A stretch of 64,000 nucleotides of DNA from CBDESM01 sp965205165 (lineage in GTDB: Bacteria; Chloroflexota; Dehalococcoidia; Bin125). The stretch lies in contig OZ242037.1 in NCBI GenBank assembly GCA_965205165.1, positions 2,542,001 to 2,606,000 on the forward strand, written 5' to 3'. The stretch's first letter is position 1, and the number at the start of each line of letters is the position of its first letter. Under the pieces are notes generated by a model. It did no database searches and was not told the DNA's origin. It saw nothing but the letters and a program-made list of their open reading frames with translations. The translations under genes were made by a program, and so were the position numbers. Below, in pieces: positions 15,188 through 23,871 of the stretch.

Positions 15188-15673
15188 ATGCAGACCGCCA
15201 AGCACTTCACCGTCACCGCCTTCGTCTCCACACCGCAGGCGACCCTGCTCCACTGGCACCGCAAAATCGGCCTCTGGCTCCCCCCCGGCGGCCATGTCGA
15301 GCCCGGCGAAGACCCCGTGCAAGCCGTCCGGCGCGAGGCCCTGGAGGAGACCGGCCTCGAGATCGACATCCTCCACTGCGCGCCCTGCTACCAGTTCGCC
15401 GAACCGGAGCAGGTCACTCCTCCGGTCACGATCATGGTCGAGCCCGGCGAATCCAACGAGGGCCCCGCCCACCAGCACGTGGACATGATTTACTTCGCCC
15501 GCCCGCCCGCCGCCGATATCGCCATTGACGAGCCTTGGCGCTGGATACCGCGCGAGCAGCTCGTCCGAAACGAGCCGATCATCGCGGAATCGGGCGATTC
15601 CTGCGTCTCCGAAGATGTCCGCGTGCTCGGCATCGCGTCAATCGACCGCAGCGCCGCGGAGGCGCGGCTATGA
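15188..15673 (+). CDS. Nudix hydrolase
   Basis: A 161-residue protein with a full Nudix box, GGHVEPGEDPVQAVRREALE followed by ETGLEI (about 35-60), matching Gx5Ex7REUxEExGU. Members cleave nucleoside diphosphates linked to another group; the substrate is unknown. The start at 15188 is favoured by the leaderless promoter. The first gene of a three-gene operon, it overlaps serS by four bases (ATGA at 15670), which may keep translation of the two linked. Confidence 0.85.
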   Translation: MQTAKHFTVTAFVSTPQATLLHWHRKIGLWLPPGGHVEPGEDPVQAVRREALEETGLEIDILHCAPCYQFAEPEQVTPPVTIMVEPGESNEGPAHQHVDMIYFARPPAADIAIDEPWRWIPREQLVRNEPIIAESGDSCVSEDVRVLGIASIDRSAAEARL

Positions 15674-16941
15674 TCTCGATCCAGCAGCTCCGCGAGCAGC
15701 GCGACGAAATCGAGCGCTCCCTGAGCCGCCGCCGCGCCGTCGCGCCCGTCGACCAAGCCGCCGCCGCCGAGCAGCGCTGGCGCGAAATCCTGCAAGAACT
15801 CGAGCAGCTCCGCGCCCAGCGCAACCAAGCCGGCCGCGCCATCGGCAAGGCCAAGGACGACGACGAGCGCCAGCAGCTGATCGCCGCCCAGCGCGAAACT
15901 GCCGGCCGCATCGACGCGCTCGAAGAGCAGCTCAAGGAAACCGAAACGAGCCTGAACCAAACCCTTGCGGAGTTCCCCAATCTGGTCAGCGACGCGACCC
16001 CGGACGGCGACGACGAGTCGGACAACCCGATCCTGCGCACCGTCGGCAGCGCCTCGTCATTCGATTTCGAGCCGCAGCCGCATTGGGATCTGGGCGAGCG
16101 GCTCGACATCATCGATACCGAACGCGCCGCCGAGATGAGCGGCTCCCGGATGTACGTGCTGCGCGGCAAGGGGGCACGCCTGCAACGCGCCCTGATCGGC
16201 TGGTTCCTCGACAAACTCTCCGCCGCCGGCTACGAGGAGTACTACCTGCCCGCCATCGTCCGCGAAACGGCCATGCACGCATCAGGCCAGCTGCCCAAAT
16301 TCCGCGACAACCTCTACCGCGACGCCGAGGAAGATTACTTCATGGTGCCGACGGCGGAGGTGCCGCTGACCAACCTGCACACCGGCGACATCCTCGCGGA
16401 CGCCGACCTTCCCCGCAAGTATGCCGCGCACACTCCCTGCTTCCGCCGTGAAAAGGCCAGCGCCGGCCGGGATGTGCGCGGGATCAAGCGCGTCCATCAA
16501 TTCGAAAAGGTCGAGATGTACCAATTCACGCACCCCGACCAGTCCCCGGCCGCGCTCGATGAGATGCTCGCCCACTCTGAAGCACTGCTGGACGAGTTGG
16601 GATTGCACTATCGGGTCATCCAGATATGCAGCGGCGACCTCGGCTTCAGCGCCGCGATCAGCTACGACTTGGAAGTCTGGGCGCCGGGCGCTCAAGAGTG
16701 GCTCGAAATCAGCAGCATCTCGAATTGCACCGACTTCCAAGCCCGCCGCGCCGGCGTTCGCTACCGCCCCGAAACAGGCTCCGGCACGCGCTTCGTTCAC
16801 ACCCTCAACGGCAGCGCACTGGCTCTTCCGCGCACCATCGCGGCCCTCATCGAGAACGGCCAGCAGTCGGATGGCAGCGTAATTCTCCCGAAAGTGCTCC
16901 ACGCGCGCTGCGGCTTTGCGACAATCGAGCCGTCGCCATGA
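15670..16941 (+). CDS. serS: Serine--tRNA ligase
   Basis: A 423-residue class II synthetase that charges tRNA-Ser (and tRNA-Sec when present). The N-terminal coiled-coil arm spans about 1-105 (RSLSRRRAVAPVDQAAAAEQ, EELKE-like heptads). The core has motif 1 near YEEYYLPAIVRETAMHASGQ, PTAEVPLTNLH, motif 2 CFRREKASAGRDVRGIKRVH and motif 3 TLNGSALALPRTIAALIEN. Length is normal. Motif 2 usually reads FRxEAGSAGxDTRG, so KASAGRDVRG is a mild variant. It overlaps the genes on both sides by four bases. As the enzyme that would serylate tRNA-Sec, it is relevant to the UGSC selenoprotein upstream. Confidence 0.95.
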   Translation: MISIQQLREQRDEIERSLSRRRAVAPVDQAAAAEQRWREILQELEQLRAQRNQAGRAIGKAKDDDERQQLIAAQRETAGRIDALEEQLKETETSLNQTLAEFPNLVSDATPDGDDESDNPILRTVGSASSFDFEPQPHWDLGERLDIIDTERAAEMSGSRMYVLRGKGARLQRALIGWFLDKLSAAGYEEYYLPAIVRETAMHASGQLPKFRDNLYRDAEEDYFMVPTAEVPLTNLHTGDILADADLPRKYAAHTPCFRREKASAGRDVRGIKRVHQFEKVEMYQFTHPDQSPAALDEMLAHSEALLDELGLHYRVIQICSGDLGFSAAISYDLEVWAPGAQEWLEISSISNCTDFQARRAGVRYRPETGSGTRFVHTLNGSALALPRTIAALIENGQQSDGSVILPKVLHARCGFATIEPSP

Positions 16942-17759
16942 GCAGCCGCGAACAGTACTTCGCCGCCAACCGCGCCCGCTGGGACGAGGTGGTCGACATC
17001 CACGCCGCCTCCGATTTCTACGGCGTCGACCGCTTCCTCGCGGGCGAATCAACCTTGCTCGACTTGGACCGAGAAGAGGTCGGCGACGTCGCCGGCAAGT
17101 CCCTGCTGCACCTCCAATGCCATTTCGGCATGGATACCCTGTCGTGGGCCCGCGAGGGCGCGACGGTCACCGGTTTGGACTTCTCTCCCGAAGCCGTCGC
17201 CACCGCCCGCAATCTGGCGGAGCGGGCCGGACTGAACGCGACATTCGTCGAGTCGAACGTGTACGACGCCAAAACGGTGATCGACGGCCAGTTCGATATC
17301 GTCTACGTCAATCTCGGCGCACTCTGCTGGCTGCCCGACGTGCGCGAATGGGCCCGCGTCGCATCCAGCTTCGTCAAGCCCGGCGGCTTCCTCTACCTCC
17401 GCGACGCCCACCCCGCGGCCATGACCCTTGACTTGGACGTGCCGGACCAATCGTTGGTGATGCGCTATCCATACTTCGAAACCGACTCCCCCCTCCGCTG
17501 GGACGATGTCGGAGACTACGCCGACGCCGATGCCGAACTGAAGAATCCTGTTTTCTACGAATGGAACCACGGCCTCGGCGAAATCGTCAACGCCGTAATC
17601 GCCACTGGCCTGCATCTGGAGTTCCTCAACGAGCAGCAATGGTCCGTATACCGCGCCACCCCTTGGATGCAGGAAACCGAGCCCGGCATCTACCGCCTGC
17701 CCGCCCCCGCCCGCCAAAACATCCCCCTCATGTTCTCCCTCCGCGCCAAGCGTCCCTAG
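16938..17759 (+). CDS. Class I SAM-dependent methyltransferase
   Basis: A 273-residue methyltransferase. Motif I reads LLHLQCHFGMDTLSWAREGA (about 59-78), followed by VTGLDFSPEAVATARNLAER and the acidic strand end FDIVYVNLGALCWLPDVREW. The HLQCHFGMDTLSWA form is typical of a family annotated simply as class I SAM methyltransferases, with unknown substrates. Start 16938 overlaps the serS stop (ATGA). The 3' end overlaps the stop codon of the convergent PIN-like gene. Confidence 0.85.
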   Translation: MSSREQYFAANRARWDEVVDIHAASDFYGVDRFLAGESTLLDLDREEVGDVAGKSLLHLQCHFGMDTLSWAREGATVTGLDFSPEAVATARNLAERAGLNATFVESNVYDAKTVIDGQFDIVYVNLGALCWLPDVREWARVASSFVKPGGFLYLRDAHPAAMTLDLDVPDQSLVMRYPYFETDSPLRWDDVGDYADADAELKNPVFYEWNHGLGEIVNAVIATGLHLEFLNEQQWSVYRATPWMQETEPGIYRLPAPARQNIPLMFSLRAKRP

Positions 17760-18235
17760 CCGTCCATGTCGCGAATATGGTTGAAGTTCACGCTGCTCCC
17801 CGCTTCTTCGTCGAGTGCCGCTCGATACAGCGCACCATCGACTGTGAGCAAGGGAATGTCCGCGCTGGACGCATGGATCAACGCCGAGTCGGCAAGGCCG
17901 AGCCGCGTGAACTCGTCCCGCCGGGCGGCCGTTCGGCTCGATACCGTGATCTCCCGCGTATCTTCGATCATGGCCCGCAGCCGTTCGAGCAACTCGCCGC
18001 GCTCCGGCTCGCCATGCTGTCCGAGCAAGTTCGATGTCTCCGTCAACGTGTTCGGCGTGACGAACACTTCGCCAACCCGCTCGAGAAAGGCGCAGAGCGC
18101 ATTGAAATCGTCGACTGAGAAGGCGGCGAGTCTCCGGTGCTTCGCTATCAGCGCCGGATCAAGCGTGCCGGCGATGAAGAGCACCAGCAGCGGTGCGTCG
18201 AGGAACGCGCCGCGATGCCGTTCGCGGTCAGGCAT
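17756..18235 (-). CDS. PIN-domain-like protein
   Basis: A 159-residue protein with the acidic pattern of PIN nucleases: Asp in GAFLDAPLLVLFI (about 13), Glu in TPNTLTETSNLL (about 61), Asp in LGLADSALIHAS (about 113) and Asp in IPLLTVDGALYRAAL (about 132). PIN proteins are Mg-dependent RNases, often toxins. It overlaps the small upstream gene by eight bases, like a toxin-antitoxin pair. The partner does not look like a DNA-binding antitoxin, so toxin activity is uncertain. Confidence 0.65.
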   Translation of the reverse strand: MPDRERHRGAFLDAPLLVLFIAGTLDPALIAKHRRLAAFSVDDFNALCAFLERVGEVFVTPNTLTETSNLLGQHGEPERGELLERLRAMIEDTREITVSSRTAARRDEFTRLGLADSALIHASSADIPLLTVDGALYRAALDEEAGSSVNFNHIRDMDG

Positions 18236-18521
18236 GCTCGGCCAGCACGCGATCGGTCACGCCCAGAATTGCCCCGTTCACCACGTCGATCTCGACCGTT
18301 TTGTACGCCCGCGCCCGATGCTGCCAGCGCATCATCGTGGCCGTGTCGAGCTTCCGGTTCCAAGGCCGCGTGAAGCCGATCGTGATCCTCCAGACGGCAA
18401 CGCCCGTCGGCTCATAGTTGCCCAAAACGGCCTCTTCAAGGCCGATGTCCTCGATCTCTTCGTCCGCGAACAGGTCCGCGATGTGCGCCTTCGCCAACCG
18501 GACCGCTTCCCTCACATCCAT
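18228..18521 (-). CDS. Small conserved protein upstream of PIN-like gene
   Basis: A 97-residue protein: a helix with KAHIADLFADEEIEDIGLEE, then VAVWRITIGFTRPWNRKLDT and a basic stretch ending KTVEIDVVNGAILGVTDRVL. The W-x-I-T-I-G-F-x-R-P-W segment is one I recall from a widespread small family of unknown function, often beside PIN-like genes. There is no HTH. It overlaps the PIN-like gene by eight bases, so the two are coupled; it could be its cognate antitoxin or a regulator. Confidence 0.6.
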   Translation of the reverse strand: MDVREAVRLAKAHIADLFADEEIEDIGLEEAVLGNYEPTGVAVWRITIGFTRPWNRKLDTATMMRWQHRARAYKTVEIDVVNGAILGVTDRVLAEHA

Positions 18522-18545
18522 GTCCGCATCCTCTCCGCCCGCAGT

Positions 18546-19349
18546 CTATCCGAGCGGCAGGCGGAACGGGCCGCCGATTGGGACGGGGGCGGGGGTGGTG
18601 AAGGTGGGGTGGGTGGCGAGGGTGAGGGCGGCGCGGGGGCGGCCGCCTTGGCGCATGCGTATGCGCGACTCCTCGCTGAAGGCCCATGTGTCTGCGTTGG
18701 CCCTGGTCGCGTGCCAGTGGTCGCGGTCGGCGTAGCCGGTGAACAGGATGATCATTTCGCTCGGTCCCTCGACATCCGGATTCGGATGCGGTTCGGCGGC
18801 GCGGTAGAGGCCTTGCACCCTCGCGCCGCCGGCTTCGATTTCGGGCCAGATGAACTCGCGGGAGAGCCGCTCGAACTCTTCAGTGTCCGCGCCGCGCACC
18901 CAGAACCGGCGCATCACGATCAAGCCCGGCGCGTTGATTGGCGGCAGCGCCGTTTGGACAGCCGGGCCGTCGTAGTACGGCTGCTGGAACGGACCGCCGA
19001 TCTGAACCTCCGACGGAGTCAACTCCGTCGCATCCGCCGCCAGCGTGAGCTCGCGGCGGGCGCGGCTGCCTTCGGCCTTTCGAGCGCGCAGCTCCTCGCC
19101 GAACGCCCACGTATCCGCGTCCACGCGGGTGGCATTGAAGTGTTCGCGGTCGACGTAGGCCGTGGCGAGAATCGCCATTTCGCACGGTTTGTCGATGTCG
19201 TCATGCGGGTGCGGCTCCTCGGCGTGCCAGAGGCCGAGGACGCGTTGGCCGCATGCCTCGGCCACCGGCCACACCTGCTCGCGCGAGATGCGCGCGAACT
19301 CGTTGAAGGAATTCGGCTTGAGCCAGAGCCGATGCAGGACTACGAGCAT
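18546..19349 (-). CDS. Duplicated NIPSNAP-like (dimeric alpha/beta barrel) protein
   Basis: A 267-residue protein made of two similar halves. The first (about 1-120) has LHRLWLKPNSFNEFARISRE and AEEPHPHDDIDKPCEMAIL, then DREHFNATRVDADTWAFGEE. The second (about 140-267) has MRRFWVRGADTEEFERLSRE, AAEPHPNPDVEGPSEMIILF and DRDHWHATRANADTWAFSEE. This looks like an internal duplication of a ferredoxin-like stress-barrel domain of the NIPSNAP or EthD kind. The frame continues upstream to 20045, but that part is the antisense of another gene; I start at 19349 (MLVVLHRLW). Function is unknown. Confidence 0.65.
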   Translation of the reverse strand: MLVVLHRLWLKPNSFNEFARISREQVWPVAEACGQRVLGLWHAEEPHPHDDIDKPCEMAILATAYVDREHFNATRVDADTWAFGEELRARKAEGSRARRELTLAADATELTPSEVQIGGPFQQPYYDGPAVQTALPPINAPGLIVMRRFWVRGADTEEFERLSREFIWPEIEAGGARVQGLYRAAEPHPNPDVEGPSEMIILFTGYADRDHWHATRANADTWAFSEESRIRMRQGGRPRAALTLATHPTFTTPAPVPIGGPFRLPLG

Positions 19350-19408
19350 GTGCCGTTCCGTTCGCTGATCTCGCTTGGGCGGATAGTAGTGTGCCCGCGG
19401 AGGCGGCG

Positions 19409-20038
19409 ATGGTGCTGAGGCGCTTGTTCGGGCGGGGGCGCGGGTTCCGCGAGCGGAGCGCGGATCTGGCGCGGCTGTTCGAGGCCCGCGGCGCGCGGGC
19501 CGTTGCCGTTGAGCGGGATCGATCAGGGCGGCGGTCCGGCGATGAGCGCGTGATCGCGGCGGTCGATATCGCGGATGCGCCGATTGCGGAGGCGGTCGCC
19601 GTGGAGTTGGTCGGGCGCGGGATGATGCGCGGCGGGCCCCGCATGGCCGGGTTGCATGCGATCGTGCCCCGGGATCGGGTCGGCGATGGCTGGCCCGCGG
19701 GCTGGACTTCCGGGATCGCGCGTTCGCGGCGGATCTACCCGAGCGGCGGCTTGGGTACGGCGCGCGATGTCGAGTGGGATGCGGCCGAGGATGGCGGCCC
19801 CGCGGTGAAGGAGGCCGCTGCGCGGTTGGCGCAAAGCGCCGCGCTGCACGATCGACTGCTGGTGCTCTTGCGCGATGCCGCGGTGGTCGAGTGCAGGTTC
19901 GAGCCGGTCGGCGACGCGGTGCGGGCGTCGGTCTACCGCGTGGCGGAGATGCCGACGGGAGCGGACGCGGATTTCCTGCTGCTCTGCGGGCGGGTGCTGG
20001 CGGAGGGGGAGGGATTCGAACCCCCGGGACGCCGGTGA
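19409..20038 (+). CDS. Uncharacterised protein
   Basis: A 209-residue protein without a recognised domain. It opens VLRRLFGRGRGFRERSADLA and has MRGGPRMAGLHAIVPRDRVG in the middle and an alternating strand-helix C-terminal half (LHDRLLVLLRDAAVVECRFE, VRASVYRVAEMPTGADADFL). ATG 19409 is chosen because GGAGG precedes it; a GTG at 19391 is the other option. The last 12 codons run antisense into tRNA-Ser and read EGEGFEPPGRR, the well-known artefact peptide of reading a tRNA backwards, so only about 197 residues are gene-specific. Coding strength is otherwise good. Confidence 0.5.
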   Translation: MVLRRLFGRGRGFRERSADLARLFEARGARAVAVERDRSGRRSGDERVIAAVDIADAPIAEAVAVELVGRGMMRGGPRMAGLHAIVPRDRVGDGWPAGWTSGIARSRRIYPSGGLGTARDVEWDAAEDGGPAVKEAAARLAQSAALHDRLLVLLRDAAVVECRFEPVGDAVRASVYRVAEMPTGADADFLLLCGRVLAEGEGFEPPGRR

Positions 20039-20088
20039 CGCCCAACGGTTTTCAAGACCGCCGCCTTAAGCCGCTCGGCCACCCCTCC
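20001..20088 (-). tRNA. tRNA-Ser (anticodon TGA)
   Basis: The acceptor stem GGAGGGG (20088-20082) pairs with CCCCTCC (20008-20002), with discriminator G at 20001. The anticodon loop reads CTTGAAAA with anticodon TGA. A long variable arm and T-arm GGGGGTTCGAATCCCTC are typical of class II tRNA-Ser. CCA is not encoded. Confidence 0.95.
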
Positions 20089-20128
20089 GCGGGGGTACAT
20101 CGTACCGCCCGCGGAGAAGCGGCGGCGG

Positions 20129-21214
20129 CTAGAAGGAGGTGAGCACGGTGCGGGCGACCTCGCCGGCCTTCATCGCGCGGAACGCCTCGTTGACGTCCTC
20201 CAGCGCGCCGGTGCGGGTGACCATCTCGTCCAGCTTGAGGCGGCCCTGCATGTAGAAGTCGACCAGCCGCGGCATGTCGATGCGGAAGCGGTTGGAGCCC
20301 ATGCTGGAGCCCTGCAAGACCTTCTCGCTGAGGAACTCGTGCCCGTCGATCTCCAGCTTCTGGCCGATCGGCACCATTCCGATGATCGTGGCGACGCCGC
20401 CGCGCTTGATCGAGTAGAAGGTCTGCTCGGCCGTGACCTTGAGGCCGATCGCCTCGATCGCGTAGTCGACGCCCTCGCCGTCGGTCATTTCCTTGATCTG
20501 AGCGACCGGGTCGCCGGTTGATGCGTCGACCGAGTGGGTGGCGCCGAGCTCGCGGGCGAGGCCGAGTTTGTGCTCCATCGTGTCGACCGCGATGATCTGC
20601 CGCGCCCCGGCGATGTGCGCGCCCTGGATCGCGGCGAGTCCGACGCCGCCCGCGCCGTAGACGGCGACGGTGGTGCCCGGCTGCACCTTGGCCGTGTTGA
20701 GCGCCGCGCCGGCTCCGGTCATCACGCCGCAGCCGATCAGCGCCGCTTTGTCCAGCGGCATGTCGTCGCGCACGCCGACGAGCGCGTTCTCGTGGACCAG
20801 CGTGTACTCGGCGTAGGTGGAGAGGTTGGCGAACTGGGCCAGGGGCGCGCCGTTCCAGGAGAGGCGCGGGTTGTCGCTCTTGCCGCGCTGCGTCTCAGGG
20901 CTGCGGCAGAGGTTGGGCCGGCCGCTGAGGCAGTAGGCGCAGTTGCCGCAGAACACCGAGAGGCACATGATCACGTGGTCGCCCGGCTTGAAGTCGCTGA
21001 CCAGTTCGCCCGCCTCTTCGACGATGCCGGCGGCCTCGTGGCCGAGGATGCCGGGCGCGGGGAAGGGGTAGAGGCCTTCGACGAAGTGCAGATCCGAGTG
21101 GCAGACGCCGGAGGCGGCGGTCTTGACCAGGACCTCGCGCGGCCCGGGCTTGTCGACGTCGACCTGTTCGATGGTGAGGTCCTGGTTGGCTCCGTGGAAC
21201 ACTGCGGCTTTCAT
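20129..21214 (-). CDS. Zn-dependent alcohol dehydrogenase, class III-like MDR family
   Basis: A 361-residue medium-chain dehydrogenase. Catalytic zinc ligands appear in SGVCHSDLHF (about 37) and GILGHEAAG (about 60). The structural zinc lobe is CGNCAYCLSGRPNLC (four Cys, about 89-103). The Rossmann motif is VAVYGAGGVGLAAIQGAHIA. This overall form (CHSDLH, LSTYAEYTLV, IGCGVMTGAGAALNTA) matches the NAD(P)/NDMA-type class III-like alcohol dehydrogenases common in actinobacteria and Chloroflexota. The substrate is unknown. Start 21214 has GGAAGGA upstream. It sits between two tRNA genes on the same strand. Confidence 0.9.
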   Translation of the reverse strand: MKAAVFHGANQDLTIEQVDVDKPGPREVLVKTAASGVCHSDLHFVEGLYPFPAPGILGHEAAGIVEEAGELVSDFKPGDHVIMCLSVFCGNCAYCLSGRPNLCRSPETQRGKSDNPRLSWNGAPLAQFANLSTYAEYTLVHENALVGVRDDMPLDKAALIGCGVMTGAGAALNTAKVQPGTTVAVYGAGGVGLAAIQGAHIAGARQIIAVDTMEHKLGLARELGATHSVDASTGDPVAQIKEMTDGEGVDYAIEAIGLKVTAEQTFYSIKRGGVATIIGMVPIGQKLEIDGHEFLSEKVLQGSSMGSNRFRIDMPRLVDFYMQGRLKLDEMVTRTGALEDVNEAFRAMKAGEVARTVLTSF

Positions 21215-21293
21215 GATGCGTCCTTCCCGCACGGCGGAGCTGGCCGTCGCGCGGGGGCAGTCTAAGCGAAATGCCGCGTGGATCGGACGGTGG

Positions 21294-21377
21294 TGCCGGG
21301 AGAGGGATTCGAACCCCCACGGCCCGCGGGCCAGCAGATTTTAAGTCTGCCGCGACTGCCGATTTCGCCATCCCGGC
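21294..21377 (-). tRNA. tRNA-Leu (anticodon TAA)
   Basis: The acceptor GCCGGGA (21377-21371) pairs with TCCCGGC (21301-21295), with discriminator A. The anticodon stem-loop CAGACTTAAAATCTG has anticodon TAA. The long variable arm and T-arm GGGGGTTCGAATCCCTC fit a class II leucine tRNA. CCA is not encoded. Confidence 0.95.
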
Positions 21378-21399
21378 GCCCCGGTCAGGATACCGCTAC

Positions 21400-23871
21400 T
21401 CAGCGGTCGGTCCGGTGCGAGATGGAAGCGCCGTCGCTGAATACGGAGACGGTCCCGTCCGCCGATGTGCGGAAAACGCTTGCGCCGGCGGCCTCGATTC
21501 GGGCCATCGATTCACCGTGGGGGTGGCCGTGCGGATTGCCCGCTCCCGCGCTGATTACGGCCACGGCCGGCCGCACCCGGCGCAGGAACAGATCGCTCGA
21601 CGACGAGCGCGCCCCTTGATGGGCGACCTTGAGCACGTCGGCTCGGAGGTCGCAGGGCGCGTCGCCGCAGTTCATGCGGGCCAGGCGCACCTCCTCGGAC
21701 GCGCGGACATCGCCGGTGAAGAGGAACGCCGTTTCGCCGTAGATCAGGCGGAGCACGAGGCTCGCCGAGTTCGGGTCACGGCCCCCGTCGGGCAGCTCGC
21801 CGGGCGGCCAGAGGATGTCGGCCCGCACGGCGGATTCGGGGTCGAGATCAATCTCATTCCCCGCTTGCGCGGTCTGGACGGAGACGCCGCGGCGCTCCGC
21901 GGCCGCTGCGAGACGCCGGCCGAGCGCCGCTTGGCTGTTGAACGGTGAAACGATCAGCGTGCCGACCGAGTACCGCTCGAGCACGGCGAACAGCCCCGTC
22001 GCGTGGTCGGCCTGCGGGTGCGTGAGCAGAATCGCGTCGATGGAGGCATAATTCGGGGGAAGCGCCGCGCGGAGCTGCGCGAGCAGCTGATCTCCGTCGG
22101 GGCCGCCGTCGATCAAGAGGGTGCGGCCTTCGGGCGTGCGGATCAGCGCGGCATCCCCCTGCCCGACATCGAGGAAGTGGACCGCGAGGCGATGGTCATC
22201 CGCCGCGGCATCTACGCGGGCCCAGACCACGGCTGCCGCGGCCGCGAGGAACACCGCGACGACGGCTGCGGCGGCGAAGTTCAAGCGCTCCGCGCCCTGT
22301 CCGCTCGATCGGCCGGCGTCGCGGCCGATGGTCGGGAATGAGGCGAGGACGATGGTGGCGATGGCCGCGAACATGAAGACGATGGCCTCGCGCGGCGGGG
22401 TGAGCGCCGCCCATGACGGCGCGGCCGCCAGCTCGGCGACCAACGCGAGCCAGCTGAGCGGGATTCCCGCGAGCGGCCAGGCGAGCACCGCCGCGATCGA
22501 TTCGCTTGCCAAGCCGATCAACCCGGTCGCCGCCGCTCCGGCGAACATCCAGGTGAAGATGGGAGCAGCGGCCAAATTGGCCGGCAGGGCCACGAGCGAG
22601 AGGCGGTCGAAGTGCAGCGCGATGACGGGCAGGGTGGCGAGGCAGGCGATGAAGTTGATGACGACGAAATCGAGGACTGCCCGCCTGCCGCCGCCGCCCG
22701 CGTAGAACCGCATCATCGCGGCCGGCGCGACGCTGGCGACGGCCAGCGTGCCGGCGAGGGTGAGCTGGAAGGACGGGCTGGCGATCGCGGCCGGGGACAG
22801 CGCGGCCAGGATCGCGGCGGCCAGCGCGATGGCGTAGATCGCGCCGGTGCGGCGGCCCATCGAAATCGCGATCAGCAGCACCGCGGCCATCACGCCAGCC
22901 CGGAAGACGGGCGGTTCGCTCACCGGGTCGCCCGCGGCGATGAACACGTACGGCACGATGGCCGCTACGACGAGCACCGTCCCCCAGCGCCTGCCGACCG
23001 CCCAGGTCGTGGAGAAGAAGATCAGCGCGGCGAGCAGGTGGACGTTCGCGCCGGAGACGACCACGAGGTGGATGATCCCCGAGCGGGCGAATTCCTCGCG
23101 CAGCGCCGGATCGATCGCGCTGTCGCGGCCGGTGACCATCGCCTGCGCGATCCCGTCAATCGGCGGCGGCAGCGCGCCGGCGAGGCTGTCGTCGATCTCC
23201 CGCCGCGCATCGGCCACCGCATCGCGCCACCAGCCCAAGCCGGGATGGCCGACGACCTGCACGGCATGGGCCCGGCCGACCGCGGATATCCCTTCACGCG
23301 CCAGGTAGCCCGCGAATCCGCCCTCGATTGCGGCGGCGGACTCGAGCACCGCCAGGGCGCGGACGCGGTCGCCGGCTTTGATTTCGACGCCCGGCGGGGC
23401 GCGCAGGAGGAACAGCGCGGAGGTTTCCGTCCCCTCGGCCGCGACATGGACCGATTCGCCGCGGATCCACAGCTCCGTCTGGCCCCGCCGCTGCTCGTCG
23501 TCGCGCTGGGCGATGCCGGTGAGCAGGACTTCCTGTTCCGCCAGCGCGTCGATCCAAGGCTCGGGGCGTTCGTGCTGGCCGGCGTGCCAGTGCCCGGCCA
23601 AGAGCGGCAAGGGGGCGAAGGCGAGCAGCACGATCGAGAGGCGGCGGAGCCTCGCATGCTCCGGCGCCTGCCAAGCCGACAGCATGCCGAACAGCGCGGC
23701 GAGGGCGACGGCCGCGCCGAGCACGGACGGCCCGGCGTTCGCCAGCCGCAGCGCGATGCCGGCGAGGAAGACGACCGACCAGACGAGGACCGGCGGCTGG
23801 TGCAGGCGGCGGACGCCGAATTCGTTCAGCAGATCCGCCGCCCGCTGTCCGGCACGGGCAGGCGGGCTCAT
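21400..23871 (-). CDS. comEC: ComEC/Rec2-type DNA uptake channel
   Basis: An 823-residue polytopic membrane protein. The N-terminal part has hydrophobic helices and a soluble OB-like region with VRALAVLESAA. The competence domain follows (IIHLVVVSGANVHLLAALIF, the family HxxAxSGxH-like region at about 270-290). The C-terminal metallo-beta-lactamase domain has HFLDVGQGDAALIRTPEGRT, LLIDGGPDG and ILLTHPQADHATGLF (H-x-x-x-D-H, about 650), and ends with VLKVAHQGARSSS. It moves single-stranded DNA through the inner membrane during transformation. It is coupled to comEA by a four-base overlap. Confidence 0.9.
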   Translation of the reverse strand: MSPPARAGQRAADLLNEFGVRRLHQPPVLVWSVVFLAGIALRLANAGPSVLGAAVALAALFGMLSAWQAPEHARLRRLSIVLLAFAPLPLLAGHWHAGQHERPEPWIDALAEQEVLLTGIAQRDDEQRRGQTELWIRGESVHVAAEGTETSALFLLRAPPGVEIKAGDRVRALAVLESAAAIEGGFAGYLAREGISAVGRAHAVQVVGHPGLGWWRDAVADARREIDDSLAGALPPPIDGIAQAMVTGRDSAIDPALREEFARSGIIHLVVVSGANVHLLAALIFFSTTWAVGRRWGTVLVVAAIVPYVFIAAGDPVSEPPVFRAGVMAAVLLIAISMGRRTGAIYAIALAAAILAALSPAAIASPSFQLTLAGTLAVASVAPAAMMRFYAGGGGRRAVLDFVVINFIACLATLPVIALHFDRLSLVALPANLAAAPIFTWMFAGAAATGLIGLASESIAAVLAWPLAGIPLSWLALVAELAAAPSWAALTPPREAIVFMFAAIATIVLASFPTIGRDAGRSSGQGAERLNFAAAAVVAVFLAAAAAVVWARVDAAADDHRLAVHFLDVGQGDAALIRTPEGRTLLIDGGPDGDQLLAQLRAALPPNYASIDAILLTHPQADHATGLFAVLERYSVGTLIVSPFNSQAALGRRLAAAAERRGVSVQTAQAGNEIDLDPESAVRADILWPPGELPDGGRDPNSASLVLRLIYGETAFLFTGDVRASEEVRLARMNCGDAPCDLRADVLKVAHQGARSSSSDLFLRRVRPAVAVISAGAGNPHGHPHGESMARIEAAGASVFRTSADGTVSVFSDGASISHRTDR

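Noticed and set aside
18546..20045. 499-aa version of the NIPSNAP-like protein with a Pro/Arg-rich N-terminus
   Set aside because: The first 232 residues are antisense to the gene at 19409 and to tRNA-Ser. The conserved protein begins MLVVLHRLW at 19349.
19970..20142. Peptide GGIRTPGT/EGFEPP on the plus strand at the tRNA-Ser locus
   Set aside because: This is the well-known false peptide from reading a tRNA gene backwards. The same happens at tRNA-Leu (21278-21344).
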